64,000 bases of DNA from CAYUQT01 sp964596165 (GTDB lineage: Bacteria > Planctomycetota > Phycisphaerae > UBA1845 > JAFGLZ01), in assembly GCA_964596165.1 (NCBI GenBank), contig CAZQTW010000006.1, positions 84,808 to 148,807 of the forward strand, given 5' to 3'. Of the stretch, positions 8,250 through 17,833 are shown piece after piece. Positions within the stretch are counted from its first letter, which is position 1. The number at the start of each line of letters is the position of its first letter. The notes under the pieces were generated by a model. That model was not told the DNA's origin, searched no databases, and worked only from the letters and a program-made list of their open reading frames with translations. A program made the translations under genes and the position numbers.

Positions 8250-9260
8250 TCATTCGTGCGGGATGCCGGCAAGCGAAAGCTCCTCAGCCCGCAGGCAGGC
8301 GCTGGTGTGGCCAACGCATAGAGCCCGAAGCGACGGAACCTCCTGGCGGCAGCGATCTTGTGCGTAGCGACAGCGCGGGTGAAATGCACAGCCAGGCGGC
8401 AGGTTCGACGGGTCGGCCACCTCGCCCGGCAGGATGATCCGCTCACCTTTGAGCGCCGGGTCCGGCTTGGGCAACGCGCTCATCAGGGCCTCGGTATACG
8501 GATGGCGGGGATGGTGAAACAATTCGCTCGTCGTCGCCATCTCGACAATCCGGCCCGCGTACATGACGGCCACGCGGGCGCTGATGTTCTCGACCACCGA
8601 GAGGTCGTGCGCGATGAACAGGTAGGTCAGGCCCAGCTTCTCCTGAAGGTCTTTCAGCAGGTTGACGATCTGGGCCTGAACCGAGACGTCGAGCGCCGAG
8701 ACGGGTTCGTCACAGATCACCAGTTTCGGATTGAGGGCCAGTGCCCGAGCGATGCCGATCCGCTGGCGCTCGCCGCCGCTGAAGGCATGTGGGTATCGGC
8801 GGAGGAACTCGACCTTCAGGCCGACGGCATCGACGACTTCCTTGACGCGGTCCTCGATGTCCTTGCGCGTTCCGAATTCATGTGCCCGCAGCGGTTCGGC
8901 TATCAGTTCGAGCACGGTCATCCTGGGATTGAGTGAGCTAAACGGGTCTTGGAAGATCAACTGCATGTGCCGGCGAAACCGGCGGAGTTCATCGCCCTCG
9001 AGCGCGCCCAAGTCGATCGTTTGACCGTCCAGGTGAAACGTCATCCGACCGGCGGTGCGTTCAAGCACGCGGAGGATCAGCCGGCCGGTGGTCGTCTTGC
9101 CGCTACCGCTCTCGCCGACGAGGCCCAGCGTCTCGCCCTCGGCGATGGCGAAGCTGACATTGTCCACAGCCTTGATCTGGCCTACCGTCCGCTTGAGAAA
9201 ACCCGCGACGATCGGGAAGAACTTGGTGAGGCCAGTAACTTCGAGAACAGGAGTCTGCAT
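8250..9260 (-). CDS. dppF: Dipeptide/oligopeptide ABC transporter ATP-binding protein, DppF/OppF type
   Basis: This 336-residue protein is one of the two ATPases of a peptide (or nickel/oligosaccharide) importer of the Dpp/Opp group. The start is the ATG at 9260 ([17 protein letters not shown]); the frame stays open 27 codons further up without a good signal. It has Walker [10 protein letters not shown] (residues 49-57), Q-loop [12 protein letters not shown], signature SGGERQ (161-166), Walker B VICDEP and the C-terminal oligopeptide/dipeptide domain with Cys pattern [15 protein letters not shown]. Its partner genes SBP-dppB-dppC-dppD lie at 11167-16256 on the same strand. The expected dppD-dppF adjacency is broken by an inverted membrane glycosyltransferase gene. 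Confidence 0.9.
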   Translation of the reverse strand: MQTPVLEVTGLTKFFPIVAGFLKRTVGQIKAVDNVSFAIAEGETLGLVGESGSGKTTTGRLILRVLERTAGRMTFHLDGQTIDLGALEGDELRRFRRHMQLIFQDPFSSLNPRMTVLELIAEPLRAHEFGTRKDIEDRVKEVVDAVGLKVEFLRRYPHAFSGGERQRIGIARALALNPKLVICDEPVSALDVSVQAQIVNLLKDLQEKLGLTYLFIAHDLSVVENISARVAVMYAGRIVEMATTSELFHHPRHPYTEALMSALPKPDPALKGERIILPGEVADPSNLPPGCAFHPRCRYAQDRCRQEVPSLRALCVGHTSACLRAEELSLAGIPHE

Positions 9261-9496
9261 CGCAACCCCAAGGAGTTGGAATCTGAACATGACGCTTCGA
9301 AGTCCGGGTTCAGTATATCGCACTGCATCCCGACCTTGCACAAGCCTTCTGGGCCTGTCAAGCGATCAGTCCGAACCTCGAGCCGGATGCCCCACGTCCC
9401 TTTCGTTCGTGGGATCGTGCATGATGCCCACAAAAGGGGAGGAAAGACGCGAGATGCGGGCATTCTTGTCGTCCGCCTGAAGTCTGCTTAGTATGC

Positions 9497-11239
9497 GTGA
9501 CCAAACTGTACGCAGTCCCAGGCGGAGGCTCGGCCATCAAAGCAATACTCCCCATCACACTTGGCGCCCTTGGCCTGGCCTACCTGTCGGTCGGATTCAA
9601 CGAGGATCTGAGCATCTATGACGAAGGCATTGTTGTATACGGTGCCGCAAGAGTTCTGAACGGGGAGGTCCCCTATCGGGATTTCTGGACATTCTATTCC
9701 CCAGGGCAGTTCTACACGCTGGCCGGTCTGTTTGCGGTCTTCGGCGTCAACCTCATGGTTGCCCGGGTGTTCTCCGTCGTCATGAGCGCGGGGCTCTCGC
9801 TGGCTGTCTATCTCGTGGCAAGAAGGCTGCTGACCCCACGCTACGCCCTGTTTGCATGGGTGGCCGCGTCGGTTTGGATCGGATCCTACCGCCTTCTCAC
9901 CAGCCCCCTGGTCCCGGCGATGTGCTTCGCGTTTGCAGGCATCCTCTGTCTCCTGAGGTCTCTGCCCACCGCGCGCACATCTTGGTTGGTGTTGAGCGGC
10001 CTCTGGTGCGGAGTGTCCGTCTGCTTCAGGCATGACACGGGACTCTATGCTGTTTTGTCGGTAGGCGCCGTACTGGTGCCGATCGCGCTCAGACGCGAAC
10101 AACCATCTCGCAAGAATCTGGAGACACGATGGCGGGCGATGGGGGGTGTAGTTCTGCCTTATGTCCTGGGGTTGCTCGTCGTCGTCGTGCCGGTAATGGC
10201 CTACTTTCTTTGTGTCGTGCCCCTCGATGAACTCGTCTACGACATTGTGACCTTTCCTCTCACCGTGTATCCAAAGGTGCGAGGTCTTCCCTACCCGACT
10301 CCCCTGCCCGACCCTCGCGGCCTGCTTAAGGGAACCCCATTCAATATTGACTACATCAGGACCGCTGCCTACGGATTTACCTTCGTGTTCCCATTGTTGG
10401 TGTACGGGGCCTCAATAGTGAGGTTGGTTGTGGTGTGGCGAACATCCGAAGAGCAGCGGAAGGTCGAACAGTCGATGGGCGTAGCGCTACTGACTCTGTT
10501 CGGTCTGCTGCTTCTGACCTACACGAAGGTCAGACCTGACTTTGCACACCTCATGCCGACGGCGACTGTAGCGTCGATAGTCCTGGCCGTCCTGATCACC
10601 GAAATGCGACAGCTCAAACGACATGGTCTGGCGAGTCTGTGCATAACCCTGATCCTCGCATCCCCCAGTCTCTGCATCCCCCTCCTCAAAAGGGGACGGC
10701 AGATAGAGCAGAGCATGCGGTCACCCGCGTCCGTGCCAATCGATCTCGATCGTGCCAGAGGCATCTTCGTGCGCGCCCCTGCATCACGTTATCTTGAACT
10801 TGTTCAGTTTATCCGGCATCACGTGCCCGAAGGGGAGGTCATCTTCGTGGGAAGCACCAGGCACGATCATATCCACATCAACGACATGCTCCTGTATTTC
10901 TTGTCCGGACGCCACAGTGCAACGAAGTATCACGAACTGCACCCCGGTATCGCGACGAGCTTGTCAATTCAGGAACGGATCTTACGGGAAATTCAGTCGA
11001 AGAACGTGAAACTTCTTGTCTTGCGCACCGAAAGTCCCGCGGACCTTGGCGGCCGCCCCCAAGCCTCAGGCGCCACCCGACTCGACGATTTCATCCGAAC
11101 CACATTCCGACCTGACAAGACGTTCGGAGACTACACCGTGTGGAAAAGGAAACCCACGGATTTGAATCACTCCCCCGGCTTCCCACTGTCTCCCGCATAC
11201 AGCCGGCAGGCTACGCTATGCCTCGGACTCACCTCCTGA
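9497..11239 (+). CDS. GT-C type membrane glycosyltransferase (ArnT/PMT-like)
   Basis: This 580-residue polytopic membrane protein has about 10-12 hydrophobic segments in the first 400 residues and a soluble C-terminal domain. The first outer loop has the acidic pair of GT-C enzymes in 'IYDEGIVVYGAARVLNG' followed by PYRDFW, the layout of lipid-phosphosugar dependent transferases (GT39/GT83-like, 'glycosyltransferase family 39' in annotations). Such enzymes move a sugar from polyprenyl phosphate to a lipid or protein on the outer face of the membrane; the acceptor here is unknown. The start is GTG at 9497. Its 3' end overlaps the dppD 3' end by 73 bases on the opposite strand. It sits inside the peptide importer cluster and is probably a late insertion. 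Confidence 0.7.
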   Translation: MTKLYAVPGGGSAIKAILPITLGALGLAYLSVGFNEDLSIYDEGIVVYGAARVLNGEVPYRDFWTFYSPGQFYTLAGLFAVFGVNLMVARVFSVVMSAGLSLAVYLVARRLLTPRYALFAWVAASVWIGSYRLLTSPLVPAMCFAFAGILCLLRSLPTARTSWLVLSGLWCGVSVCFRHDTGLYAVLSVGAVLVPIALRREQPSRKNLETRWRAMGGVVLPYVLGLLVVVVPVMAYFLCVVPLDELVYDIVTFPLTVYPKVRGLPYPTPLPDPRGLLKGTPFNIDYIRTAAYGFTFVFPLLVYGASIVRLVVVWRTSEEQRKVEQSMGVALLTLFGLLLLTYTKVRPDFAHLMPTATVASIVLAVLITEMRQLKRHGLASLCITLILASPSLCIPLLKRGRQIEQSMRSPASVPIDLDRARGIFVRAPASRYLELVQFIRHHVPEGEVIFVGSTRHDHIHINDMLLYFLSGRHSATKYHELHPGIATSLSIQERILREIQSKNVKLLVLRTESPADLGGRPQASGATRLDDFIRTTFRPDKTFGDYTVWKRKPTDLNHSPGFPLSPAYSRQATLCLGLTS

Positions 11240-12210
11240 AGCTTCGGTCCCTCGCCGACCTGGCAGGTCCCTTTGATGCACTGTTTGCACCGCGGATGAA
11301 AGGGGCACCCCTGCGGCAGCGTGAACGGATCGGGCACCGAGCCGGGAATCGGGGTCAGGCGGGCGACATGCCCCTTGCCGATCCGCGGAATGGACTGGAG
11401 CAGCCCCTGAGTGTAAGGGTGCCTGGCATCGTGGAAGATCGCGTCGGTAGGGCCCTGCTCGACGATCCGACCCAGGTACATGACGGCCACCTCGTCGGCC
11501 GTCTCGGCAATCACGCCGAGGTCGTGCGTGATCATCATCACCGACATGCCCAGTTCATCCTGAAGCCGCTCGATCAGACTGAGGATCTGGCTCTGGATCG
11601 TCACGTCGAGGGCCGTCGTCGGCTCGTCGGCGATCAGCAGGCGTGGCCGGCACGCCAGCGCCATGGCAATCATGCACCGCTGCCGAAGACCACCCGACAG
11701 TTCGTGCGGATAAGCATCGACACGGCGCTCCGGCATCGGCACGCCCACCAATCGCAGCGCCTCGACGGCCCGATTTCGCGCCTCCCGCTTGTCGGTCTGC
11801 TGGTGCAGCCGGATGACCTCGCCGATCTGATTCCCGATTGTGTGCACCGGCGACAGCGCCGTCATCGGCTCTTGAAAGATCATCGAGATATCATGCCCAC
11901 GGATCGCGCGGATCTGTCTGCCGTTGGGATCGAGTTGGGTCAGATCGATCGGTCCCTTCGTTCGCCGGCCATTGCGCGGCGTCAGCAGGATCCGTCCGGA
12001 GGTGATCCTTCCGCGAGGCGGCAGGATCCTCAGGATGGCCCGTGCGGTGATGCTTTTGCCGCAGCCGCTCTCGCCGACGATACCCAGCGTTCGGTTGACC
12101 GGGATGTCGAAGTCAACGCCGTTGACGGCGCGGACGGTCCCTTCCTTGAGGAAGAACCTCACTTCCAGGTTTCGAATGCACAAGATCGCGTCCACGCTCC
12201 ACTCCGTCAT
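11167..12210 (-). CDS. dppD: Dipeptide/oligopeptide ABC transporter ATP-binding protein, DppD/OppD type
   Basis: This 347-residue ATPase is the DppD/OppD partner of DppF. The start is the ATG at 12210 ([20 protein letters not shown]), 11 bases after the dppC stop. It has Walker A GESGCGKS (residues 46-53), Q-loop [13 protein letters not shown], signature LSGGLRQR, Walker B LLIADEP, D-loop TTALD, H-loop MITHDLGV, and the C-terminal domain with [11 protein letters not shown] and a further Cys. About 20 extra residues before the Q-loop ([20 protein letters not shown]) lengthen the A-B region. It is the last gene of the contiguous SBP-B-C-D run. A frame extending to 13278 is not real because it would overlap all of dppC. 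Confidence 0.9.
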   Translation of the reverse strand: MTEWSVDAILCIRNLEVRFFLKEGTVRAVNGVDFDIPVNRTLGIVGESGCGKSITARAILRILPPRGRITSGRILLTPRNGRRTKGPIDLTQLDPNGRQIRAIRGHDISMIFQEPMTALSPVHTIGNQIGEVIRLHQQTDKREARNRAVEALRLVGVPMPERRVDAYPHELSGGLRQRCMIAMALACRPRLLIADEPTTALDVTIQSQILSLIERLQDELGMSVMMITHDLGVIAETADEVAVMYLGRIVEQGPTDAIFHDARHPYTQGLLQSIPRIGKGHVARLTPIPGSVPDPFTLPQGCPFHPRCKQCIKGTCQVGEGPKLQEVSPRHSVACRLYAGDSGKPGE

Positions 12211-12221
12211 CGGCCAAGGAT

Positions 12222-13364
12222 CTAGTGGCTGTACGGATCCGCCGCATCGCGCAGGCCGTCGCCCAGGAAATTGAACATCAGCACGGCCACGATGACAAAC
12301 ACCGCCGGCAACATCAGCCATGGGTACAGCGCTACGGCCCGGATATTCTGCGCGTCCTGAAGGAGAACGCCCCAACTGATCGTCGGGGGGCGCAGCCCGA
12401 GTCGCAGGAAGCTCAGCGAGGTCTCGGCCAGGATCATGCCTGGAATGGCCAACGTCACACTCACGATCAGATGACTCATGAAACCGGGAACCAGGTGGCG
12501 CATGATGATCGTGAACTCCTTGACGCCCGCCACCCGAGCGGCCATCGCGTAGTCTTCCTCGCGAAGCGCCAGGATCTTGCCGCGGACCACGCGTGCCAGC
12601 CCGGTCCACCCGATCAGCGCGAGGATTACGGTCATGCAGAAGTAGACGCGGATCTGCGACCAGGAGGCGGGCATAGCGGCCGACAGCGCGAGCCAGAGCG
12701 GAATCGTCGGAAACGATCGTAGGACCTCGATGAATCGCTGCACCAGGTTGTCGAATCGACCCCCGTAGTAGCCCGACAGGCCCCCGATGACCGTGCCCAG
12801 GACAAGGCTGAGCGCCACGCCGATCAGGCCAATCGACAGCGATACGCGGCTCCCGTAGAGAATCCGGCTGAAGAGATCGCGTCCCAGCCTGTCCGAACCC
12901 AAGAGGTAGAGCCGACCACCCGAATCCAAACCGAAGAGGTGACGCTCCAGCGTAACCAGTCCCCACAGCCGATACGGATCGCCCCTGACGAAAAACCGAA
13001 CGGGCAAGGGCGACGACGTATCCTCCGTGTATGTCCGGTTCAGCGTCACCGGATCGACGTGCTGGATGCGCGGGTAGACGAACGGGCGGCGAAGCCCTCC
13101 TTGGTGGAAAAGGCGGATCCTCTGCGGCGGGGCGAAGCTCAACGATGCGTGTCGTTTGAGCGGGTCGTGGGGAGCGAAGAATTCGCAGAAGATCGCCACG
13201 AGATAGAGCGCGACGAGTATCCATAAGGCGGCAACCGCCACCTTGTGGTCGAGGAACTTCCACCACATCAGCCGCCACTGCGAGGCGAGGTAGAACCGCT
13301 CGTCGGCCGTGAAGGTCGCCGGCGGCGCCGCGGGGTCGCGTATCAGGGGTGTCGGCTCACTCAT
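12222..13364 (-). CDS. dppC: Dipeptide/oligopeptide ABC transporter permease, DppC/OppC type
   Basis: This 380-residue inner-membrane permease has the N-terminal OppC-type segment with a first helix (VAVAALWILVALYLVAIFCE), then an unusually long periplasmic loop of about 120 residues ('HASLSFAPPQRIRLF...GGRLYLLGSD'). The five-helix BPD_transp_1 core follows, with the coupling motif EEDYAMAARVAG. The long loop is seen in permeases of the MdoC/YejE-like subgroup that import larger peptides or microcin-like substrates (known for YejE; assignment by loop length is inference). The start codon ATG (MSEPTPLIRDP) follows the dppB stop by five bases, indicating translational coupling. Confidence 0.9.
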   Translation of the reverse strand: MSEPTPLIRDPAAPPATFTADERFYLASQWRLMWWKFLDHKVAVAALWILVALYLVAIFCEFFAPHDPLKRHASLSFAPPQRIRLFHQGGLRRPFVYPRIQHVDPVTLNRTYTEDTSSPLPVRFFVRGDPYRLWGLVTLERHLFGLDSGGRLYLLGSDRLGRDLFSRILYGSRVSLSIGLIGVALSLVLGTVIGGLSGYYGGRFDNLVQRFIEVLRSFPTIPLWLALSAAMPASWSQIRVYFCMTVILALIGWTGLARVVRGKILALREEDYAMAARVAGVKEFTIIMRHLVPGFMSHLIVSVTLAIPGMILAETSLSFLRLGLRPPTISWGVLLQDAQNIRAVALYPWLMLPAVFVIVAVLMFNFLGDGLRDAADPYSH

Positions 13365-13369
13365 GCCTG

Positions 13370-14356
13370 TTAAGCCTCAAACCGAATCCGAGGGTCAACC
13401 CAAGCCAGCAGGATGTCCGAAAGCAACGTCCCAATGACCGTAAGGAAACTCAGCAACATCACGAAACTACCGGCCAGATACATGTCTTGGTCCATCAGCG
13501 AGTTGAGCAGGATGGGCCCGGCGGTCGGCAGACTCAGAACAATCGAGACGATCACCGAGCCCGAAACCAGGGTCGGCAGCATCCAGCCGATCGTACTGAC
13601 GATCGGATTAATCGCGACACGCACCGGGTACTTGAGCAGCAGGCGCCATTCGGACATGCCTTTGGCGCGGGCGGTGACAACATAGGGCATCTCGAGTTGA
13701 TCCAGCAAGTTCGCTCGAACCATCCGGATCAAACCGGCCGTCCCCTCGACGGCCAACACGACGACAGGCACCCAGAGGTGTTTGAACATGTCCACGCACT
13801 TCGCCCAGGACCAGGGCGCGTCGAGGAACGCGTCGGAGAACAGACCGCCCACCCCGGTGCCGAAATACTTGTAGGAGATGTACATGAGCACCAGCGCCAG
13901 CAAGAACGACGGGGTGGCCATCCCAATGAACCCCAGAAACGTGAAGACGTAGTCGAACACCGTGTACTGGTGCGTCGCCGAATAGATGCCGATGGGAATG
14001 GCGATAATCCACGTGAAAACCAGCGTGACGACGGCAATCAGGACGGTCAGGCCCAGCCGCTCCCAAATCAGCTCGCCGACGGGCTTGTTGAGCGCAAACG
14101 ACTGTCCGAAATCGCCCCGGACCACGCCGCTGATCCATTTCCAGTAGCGATAGTGAACCGGTTTATCCAAACCGTACCGGACGCGAAAGGCCTCGATGGC
14201 GGCCTGATCCACGGACTCGCCGCTCTGCTGAAGGTTCATGATGTAGGTGCTGAGAAAGTCGCCGGGCGGAAGCTGGATAATAATGAACGACAGGATGGAA
14301 ATGAGCAGCAGCGTCGGGATCATGATCAGCAGGCGACGGAGAACGAAGGCAAGCAT
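13370..14356 (-). CDS. dppB: Dipeptide/oligopeptide ABC transporter permease, DppB/OppB type
   Basis: This 328-residue inner-membrane permease starts at the ATG at 14356 (MLAFVLRRLLIMIPTLLLIS), the classical OppB N-terminal helix with basic flank. The following periplasmic part contains PPGDFLSTYIMNLQQSG, DQAAIEAFRVRYGLD and the DFGQSF motif typical of DppB. The BPD_transp_1 core has the coupling segment PYVVTARAKGMSEW and a last helix before IRFEA. It sits seven bases after the SBP stop and five before dppC, in a compact operon. Start choices further up (14404) would run into the SBP gene. Confidence 0.92.
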   Translation of the reverse strand: MLAFVLRRLLIMIPTLLLISILSFIIIQLPPGDFLSTYIMNLQQSGESVDQAAIEAFRVRYGLDKPVHYRYWKWISGVVRGDFGQSFALNKPVGELIWERLGLTVLIAVVTLVFTWIIAIPIGIYSATHQYTVFDYVFTFLGFIGMATPSFLLALVLMYISYKYFGTGVGGLFSDAFLDAPWSWAKCVDMFKHLWVPVVVLAVEGTAGLIRMVRANLLDQLEMPYVVTARAKGMSEWRLLLKYPVRVAINPIVSTIGWMLPTLVSGSVIVSIVLSLPTAGPILLNSLMDQDMYLAGSFVMLLSFLTVIGTLLSDILLAWVDPRIRFEA

Positions 14357-14363
14357 GTCCGCG

Positions 14364-16256
14364 TCACTCCGGGTCCGGATCGATATAGAACTGCTCGATC
14401 CCAATGTAGCCCGGCGCCAGCACGCGGTTGTCGTTGATAATGTGGTCCGGGACGTTCTTGAAACGATTTGACACGATCGTCAACACCTTGCGCCGCGCAA
14501 TGCCGACGACGTAACACGCATCGCTCCATTGCCGCAGAATCCGGCGGGCCAGCTCCCCCCTCCGATGCTCATCGTCCACCACCGATCGGAGCTCGTAATA
14601 CCAGTCGACCATCTGCTGGTATTCCTCGGTGGGTGGCACGCTGAGCGGGTCCTTTCCAAGACTCGCGTGATACCGACCATATAGCGGGGCAAAAAGGCTG
14701 AACATGTTGAGGGGAACGTAGTAGTGGGGGTCGTAGATCCAATGCATGCCGGCGGTGGCGTAAGCATAGAAGTGGGTGTTCCCGTTAAAGACCTGCATGA
14801 TACTGAGATTGCGGGCGTCGAGCTTCACGACGAAATCAAGCCCGACGTCGCGCCATTGATCGGCCACCAACTGCCACAAGTCCGCCGTCACCCCTTCCTC
14901 CGAGGGGTAACAGTTCATGATCTCGCGGAACGGCGTACCGTCGGGCAACCGTCGCAGGCCGTCGCGACCCCGCCTCAGCCCGATCTCGTCCAACAGTCGA
15001 TTCGCCAACGCCGGATCGTGATCCGTGTGCTTCCGGTCGAGCTCGGGAAAGTAGTAGGGATCGTAAGGCGAGACAATGCCCGCCGATTTGACCGCCATTC
15101 CCGAGTAGATCAGGTCGACGATCTCATCACGATCGAGCGCCACCGAGAGCGCGACGCGGAACCGCCGGTCCGCAAGGATCGGACGCATGCGCGCATCCTT
15201 GCTGTGGGGGTTCACGTAGATCGCGGCCGGCACCGGACTGAGATCCGACATCACGCGATACTTGCCCTTGACGCGGTTCTCCATGAACAGCGAATAGTTG
15301 GCCGAGTCGATCAGCCGAAACTGAAAATCCACCTCTCCCGCCATCGCCTTGAAGTTGGCGATTTCCGCGTTCTGGACAATGGCATAGGCGATCCGGTCGA
15401 TGTACGGAAGCTGATTTCCCTGAGGATCAACCTTCCAATAATAAGGGTTCCGTTCGGCGATGACCCGCGAGGCAGGCAAGGGAACCTTCAACTGATACGG
15501 CCTGAGCGTCGGCAGATCGGGATTCTCGTCCGGCATGTTGACGAACAGGAAGTGCTGGGACCAGTGATCGAACCCCCGCTGTCGCACTCGCTTGTACAAC
15601 GCGTCAGGATCCGTGTACCGCGGATGAAACTGCTTCAGATAGTGCTTCGGAGTCAGGATCACATAACTCAGCGTCGCACACGAACCCGGAAATGTGCCGT
15701 ACGGTTTGACGAATCGAAACCGGACGGTGTGCGGATCCGGCGTGTCGAGCGAAACGACCTGGCGATCCGCCGTCAGCCACCGCAAGACGGAGCGGGTCAG
15801 CTCCTTATTAAGCAGGACATCTTCGTAATAGAACCGGATGTCCTCCGAACTGAACGGTTGGCCGTCCGACCACTTCAGTCCCTTTCGAAGATGGAAAACA
15901 TACGTTCGCCCGCCGTCCAGAACGTCCCATCGCTCCGCCACGCCGGGGATCACCTTCGTGCCGCTGCGATCCCACCGGACGAGCGGCTCGTAACCGAGCC
16001 GGGCGGACATCAGAATGTCGAACTTGTTCAGGGCGACGCGCCGCCAGGTCCCACCGTACTTTCCGATCGATTCGATCGGCTCGACGACGACTGGCTTGTC
16101 CGGCAGACGCTGGTCCACGGGCGGTAGCTCGCCTCGGAGTACCCGCTCGGCAAGCATGGGAGCCTCATGGTATGTCGCGGCGACCGCCACGGCGCAGACA
16201 ACACCCCCCACAAACGAAACAAGCGATACACACCTAGCCGCAGGACCGCATGCCAT
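14364..16256 (-). CDS. Extracellular solute-binding protein family 5 (peptide importer receptor)
   Basis: This 630-residue periplasmic binding protein (SBP_bac_5) is the receptor of the importer formed with DppBCDF. The start is the ATG at 16256 (MACGPAARCVSLVSFVGGVV), giving a signal peptide that probably ends near AVAVAATYHEA; a frame open to 16463 lacks one. Family hallmarks are GGTWRRVALN near the N-terminus, YEPLVRWDRSGTKVIPGVAE, 'YVFHLRKGLKWSDGQPFSSEDI' in two halves and RVALSVALDRDEIVD. It is about 100 residues longer than DppA and similar to the large YejA/AppA-type receptors, in keeping with the long-loop permease. Proline- and tyrosine-rich C-terminus (GYIGIEQFYIDPDPE). Confidence 0.9.
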   Translation of the reverse strand: MACGPAARCVSLVSFVGGVVCAVAVAATYHEAPMLAERVLRGELPPVDQRLPDKPVVVEPIESIGKYGGTWRRVALNKFDILMSARLGYEPLVRWDRSGTKVIPGVAERWDVLDGGRTYVFHLRKGLKWSDGQPFSSEDIRFYYEDVLLNKELTRSVLRWLTADRQVVSLDTPDPHTVRFRFVKPYGTFPGSCATLSYVILTPKHYLKQFHPRYTDPDALYKRVRQRGFDHWSQHFLFVNMPDENPDLPTLRPYQLKVPLPASRVIAERNPYYWKVDPQGNQLPYIDRIAYAIVQNAEIANFKAMAGEVDFQFRLIDSANYSLFMENRVKGKYRVMSDLSPVPAAIYVNPHSKDARMRPILADRRFRVALSVALDRDEIVDLIYSGMAVKSAGIVSPYDPYYFPELDRKHTDHDPALANRLLDEIGLRRGRDGLRRLPDGTPFREIMNCYPSEEGVTADLWQLVADQWRDVGLDFVVKLDARNLSIMQVFNGNTHFYAYATAGMHWIYDPHYYVPLNMFSLFAPLYGRYHASLGKDPLSVPPTEEYQQMVDWYYELRSVVDDEHRRGELARRILRQWSDACYVVGIARRKVLTIVSNRFKNVPDHIINDNRVLAPGYIGIEQFYIDPDPE

Positions 16257-16361
16257 GACACGCTCGCCCGATAGACGCCCGTCGCAGCGCCATGCCCGCG
16301 GAACGCCGATACAAGGCGATTCTAAGGGCAGATCGTCGACAGCCCAAGACCCCCCAGACCG

Positions 16362-16385
16362 CAAAAGAGGCGGTTCACCGCCCTC
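16362..16385 (-). terminator. Probable terminator after the GT4 gene
   Basis: The minus strand shows GAGGGCGG-TGAA-CCGCCTC with one bulged G, followed by TTTT. It lies between the GT4 stop (16492) and the SBP start (16256). Confidence 0.5.
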
Positions 16386-16431
16386 AGACTGTTGACGGCC
16401 GGAATCTCCGCGATACGCAATGATTCCCGGC

Positions 16432-16448
16432 GCGGGCGAGACGCCCGC
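16432..16448. repeat. Dispersed palindrome GCGGGCGAGACGCCCGC (copy 1 of 3)
   Basis: A 7-bp inverted repeat around AGA, followed by GCTCC. Near-identical copies lie at 60061-60077 and 62778-62792 (as GGGCGTCTCGCCC). All three copies are intergenic. Confidence 0.6.
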
Positions 16449-16491
16449 GCTCCAGACCTGCAAACCATGCCCGCGCTGCGTCGCCCGGCCG

Positions 16492-17679
16492 TCAGTCGGT
16501 TCTCATGAAGTGCTTCGCCACAAGCAATTCCATCGCCCGGCGAACGGCCGTCGGACCGCCCCGATCGTGATGTTCCAAGCACCACCGGAGAAAGCGAGTG
16601 AATCGCGCGCGAAAGTGCGCCGCGTCAAACTGCTGGGCGTGGCGACGGATCCGGTCGGCCGGCCACAGGCGATCGGACTGCCGCTCATATCGTTCAATCG
16701 CCTCGACGACCGCCTTCGGGGTCTGTTCCTGAAAAAACAGCCCTGTGTTGCCGTCCAGAACGGTCTCGCACGCGCCGCCGCGGGCGTAGGCAATCACCGG
16801 TCGGCCGCACGACTGCACCTCCACCGGAACGAGCCCAAAGTCCTCCTCGCCGCAGAACAGCAACGCTCGACACCGACTCATGTGATCCCGAACGACCGGG
16901 TCGTCCTGATACCCCATCAGCTCGATCGTGGGACCGGCCAGCTCCCGCAGCCTGCGCATCTGCGGGCCGTCGCCGATCACGACCAGCCGGCGACCGAGCC
17001 GCTTGCACGCCTCAACCGCCAGATCCGTCCGCTTGTACCCGACCAGCTCGGTCACGACCAGGTAGAAGTCTTCCGGAGCGGTTCGGACCGATGACGGTGC
17101 CAAATCGACGGGCGGATAGATCACCGTGGACGGCTGGTCGTAGGCGCGGCGGATCCGTTCGCGAACGCAGTCGGAGTTGGCCACAAAGGCCGAGATCGTC
17201 GCGGCGGCCTGACGATCCCAACGACGAAGCCTATCGACCATTCCCGAAAAAACCGCTCCTCCAATCCGTCCCGCCTCGCGAAGGTACGCCTCGTGGAGAT
17301 CCCACACGTATCGCATGGGCGAATGGCAGTAGCAGATCTTCAGCGCATCCGGTCGGCATCGCATCCCTTTCGCAACCGCGGCATCCGAACAGATGACCAC
17401 GTCGTAGGCGGTCAGGTCCATGCGTTCGGCCGCCCGAGGCATGAACGGCAGCAACAAGCGATGCCGCCGCCTCAGCACCGGTATCCGTTGAAGAAAGGAG
17501 GAATGAATCGGATGTCGCCGAAGCTCGTCACTGAGGCGATCGGGCTCGGCCAACAAGGTGAAGATCGGCGCCTCGCCGACCAGGCCCGCGATCTCCTGCA
17601 GCGTCTTCTCACCGCCGCGCATGGTCACCAGCCAGTGATGAGCCAGCGCGACGCGACGCCCCTGCAATTCCTCGATCAT
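16492..17679 (-). CDS. Glycosyltransferase family 4 (GT-B fold)
   Basis: This 395-residue cytosolic or peripheral enzyme transfers a sugar from a nucleotide donor, probably to a polysaccharide or lipid carrier. N-terminal acceptor domain: RRVALAHHWLVTMRGGEKTL with the glycine-rich loop, and CYCHSPMRYVWD, common in GT4 mannosyl-type enzymes. C-terminal donor domain: LVVIGDGPQMRRLRELA, LLFCGEEDFGLVPVEVQSCG (the EX7E pair) and PVIAYARGGACETV. Length and domain order are typical. The start ATG at 17679 has no close competitor. It is monocistronic between a terminator-like hairpin and the HEAT gene. Donor and acceptor are not predictable here. Confidence 0.9.
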   Translation of the reverse strand: MIEELQGRRVALAHHWLVTMRGGEKTLQEIAGLVGEAPIFTLLAEPDRLSDELRRHPIHSSFLQRIPVLRRRHRLLLPFMPRAAERMDLTAYDVVICSDAAVAKGMRCRPDALKICYCHSPMRYVWDLHEAYLREAGRIGGAVFSGMVDRLRRWDRQAAATISAFVANSDCVRERIRRAYDQPSTVIYPPVDLAPSSVRTAPEDFYLVVTELVGYKRTDLAVEACKRLGRRLVVIGDGPQMRRLRELAGPTIELMGYQDDPVVRDHMSRCRALLFCGEEDFGLVPVEVQSCGRPVIAYARGGACETVLDGNTGLFFQEQTPKAVVEAIERYERQSDRLWPADRIRRHAQQFDAAHFRARFTRFLRWCLEHHDRGGPTAVRRAMELLVAKHFMRTD

Positions 17680-17833
17680 GTCAGCATTGTGGTGACAAAC
17701 CGCCGGCTTTCAAGCGGATGCCTCGTGAAAGAATCCCACCGCCGCAATTGGCCTCACGACCGGGAACCGAAACCCATCCGCATCGCCTCGGGGCCGTCGC
17801 CGAGAACAGCCCGACGCCGGCGGCTCGCGCCCG

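Noticed and set aside
11167..13278. A 703-codon frame that would extend DppD upstream
   Set aside because: The upstream 356 codons lie out of frame across dppC and look random. DppD begins at 12210 with [10 protein letters not shown].
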